This document shows positions 6,199 to 6,981 of a stretch of 6,981 nt of DNA, one piece after another (position 1 is the first letter of the stretch; each line of letters opens with the position of its first letter). Origin of the DNA: PFJX01 sp964646585 (lineage in GTDB: Bacteria; Pseudomonadota; Gammaproteobacteria; Burkholderiales; Thiobacillaceae); the NCBI GenBank assembly GCA_964646585.1, contig CAZYEY010000058.1:1-6981 (forward strand), read 5' to 3'. Position numbers and translations under genes: made by a program. The notes beneath the pieces were generated by a model. That model was given only the letters and a program-made list of their open reading frames with translations, had not been told where the DNA came from and ran no database searches.

Positions 6199-6864
6199 TT
6201 ACTTCTTGACGGAATCCAGGCCGGCGAACACGGCGGCGGTGATGCTGTCCACGGAGCCCACGCCGGACACCTTGATGTACTTGGGCGCGGCGGCGTCGCC
6301 GGTGGCGGCCCAGTCGCCGTAGAACTTCACCAAGGGCTCGGTCTGGGCGTGGTAGACGTCCAGGCGCTTCTTCACGGTCTCTTCCTTGTCGTCGTCCCGC
6401 TGAATCAGGTCCTCGCCGGTGACATCGTCCTTGCCTTCCACCTTGGGGGGATTGAAGACCACGTGGTAGGTGCGGCCGGAGGCCACGTGCACCCGGCGGC
6501 CGGACATGCGCTTGATGATCTCCTCGTCGGGCACGTCGATTTCCACCACGGCATCGATGGGCACGCCGGCGGCCTTCATGGCCTCGGCCTGGGGGATGGT
6601 GCGGGGGAAGCCGTCGAACAGGTAGCCGGCCTTGCAGTCGTCCTGGGTCAGACGCTCCTTCACCATGCCGATGATGATGTCGTCGGACACCAGGCCGCCG
6701 GCGTCCATGATCTTCTTGGCGGCCAGCCCCAGCTCGGTACCGGCCTTGACGTGGGCGCGCAGCATGTCGCCGGTGGAAATCTGGGGAATGCCGTACTTTT
6801 CCTTGATGAAATTGGCCTGGGTGCCCTTGCCCGCACCGGGGCCGCCGAGAAGAATCAGTCGCAT
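6199..6864 (-). CDS. adk: Adenylate kinase
   Basis: 221 aa, the usual size of long-form bacterial adenylate kinases. It catalyses ATP + AMP = 2 ADP in the cytosol, setting the energy charge and recycling AMP. Seen: the phosphate loop GGPGAGKGT (7-15) at the N-terminus; the AMP-binding segment STGDMLR (30-36) and GGLVSD (56-61); FDGFPRT (83-89); and the long LID beginning GRRVHVASGRTYH (122-134) and running to RDDDKEETVKKRL (156-168), with the arginines that hold the phosphates. The LID lacks the four Cys/Asp zinc ligands of Gram-positive enzymes, as expected for a Gram-negative one. ATG 6862-6864 follows GAGG at 5-nt spacing. The gene is followed 6 bp later by a small hypothetical gene and lies close to pfp and hppA, enzymes of PPi metabolism, whose AMP-producing partner reactions it would serve. 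Confidence 0.98.
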   Translation of the reverse strand: MRLILLGGPGAGKGTQANFIKEKYGIPQISTGDMLRAHVKAGTELGLAAKKIMDAGGLVSDDIIIGMVKERLTQDDCKAGYLFDGFPRTIPQAEAMKAAGVPIDAVVEIDVPDEEIIKRMSGRRVHVASGRTYHVVFNPPKVEGKDDVTGEDLIQRDDDKEETVKKRLDVYHAQTEPLVKFYGDWAATGDAAAPKYIKVSGVGSVDSITAAVFAGLDSVKK

Positions 6865-6875
6865 GAAAACCTCGC

Positions 6876-6898
6876 AAAAACAAGGCCCTGTGAGGGCC
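6876..6898 (-). terminator. Terminator-like hairpin in the adk leader
   Basis: A 6-bp GC stem (6884-6889 with 6893-6898, arm GGCCCT) with a 3-nt loop is followed on the minus strand by TTGTTTTT (6876-6883). It ends 2 bp before the adk ribosome site GAGG (6870-6873). It may terminate the gene upstream of adk (outside the window) or act as a leader attenuator. Confidence 0.6.
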
Positions 6899-6919
6899 GA
6901 TCAATGGATGGAAGGGGAA

Positions 6920-6935
6920 CTTTAGCGCGCTAAAG
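6920..6935. promoter_or_regulatory. 16-bp perfect palindrome upstream of adk (possible operator)
   Basis: CTTTAGCGCGCTAAAG is a perfect palindrome 55 bp before the adk start. It has no loop or T-tract, so it resembles a dimeric-protein binding site more than a terminator. A TTGACT box on the minus strand lies just upstream in the direction of adk transcription (6939-6944), but the matching -10 is poor (AGTTCC at 17-bp spacing). Function is inferred only. Confidence 0.35.
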
Positions 6936-6947
6936 CGTAGTCAAGGA

Positions 6948-6973
6948 GACTGTCCCTGGACAGTCAATTTTTT
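6948..6973 (+). terminator. Plus-strand terminator-like hairpin at the window end
   Basis: GACTGTCC (6948-6955) pairs with GGACAGTC (6958-6965) over a 2-nt loop (4 nt if one pair opens), followed by AA and six T (6968-6973) on the plus strand. No plus-strand gene precedes it in this window; the DNA to its left is antisense to adk. It could be part of a repeat or the end of an element whose rest lies beyond the edge. Confidence 0.45.
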
Positions 6974-6981
6974 GTATTCGG

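Overview
The window looks like a stretch of ordinary chromosome from a GC-rich Gram-negative bacterium, most likely a betaproteobacterium of the Rhodocyclales/Nitrosomonadales type. That placement is inferred from the style of the proteins and the gene set, not from a search. Every complete gene lies on the minus strand, so the genes below are given in transcription order, from the right end of the window to the left. There is no integrase, transposase, CRISPR array, tRNA or rRNA.

Layout: a leader region (6865-6981) with three inverted repeats; adk (adenylate kinase, 6199-6864); a small hypothetical gene 6 bp downstream (5830-6192); a strong intrinsic terminator (5784-5815); pfp, a PPi-dependent 6-phosphofructokinase (4511-5767) interrupted by one in-frame TAG at codon 64; a palindromic hairpin (4479-4505); a second small hypothetical gene (4228-4473); hppA, a membrane H+-pumping pyrophosphatase (2074-4116) with its terminator (2022-2052); an OmpA-C-terminal-domain protein with an unusual repeat region (414-1880) with its terminator (361-398); and, convergent on the plus strand, the end of an unrecognised gene (2-343).

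Functional reading: adk, pfp and hppA form a pyrophosphate/AMP energy module. HppA links PPi hydrolysis or synthesis to the proton gradient, PPi-PFK spends or regenerates PPi at the fructose-6-phosphate step of glycolysis, and adenylate kinase recycles the AMP released by PPi-producing reactions. Linkage of pfp to hppA is known from other proteobacteria, including methanotrophs, so the module is not new.

The points most worth a second look are: the clean in-frame amber codon in an otherwise intact pfp; a twelve-fold, 12-13-residue '[D/N]P' repeat with an exact 51-residue super-period in the OmpA-like protein; terminator hairpins whose T-tracts almost touch the ribosome binding sites of both pfp and adk; and a 16-bp perfect palindrome plus an orphan plus-strand terminator-like hairpin upstream of adk. 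I did not find a convincing undescribed multi-gene system.
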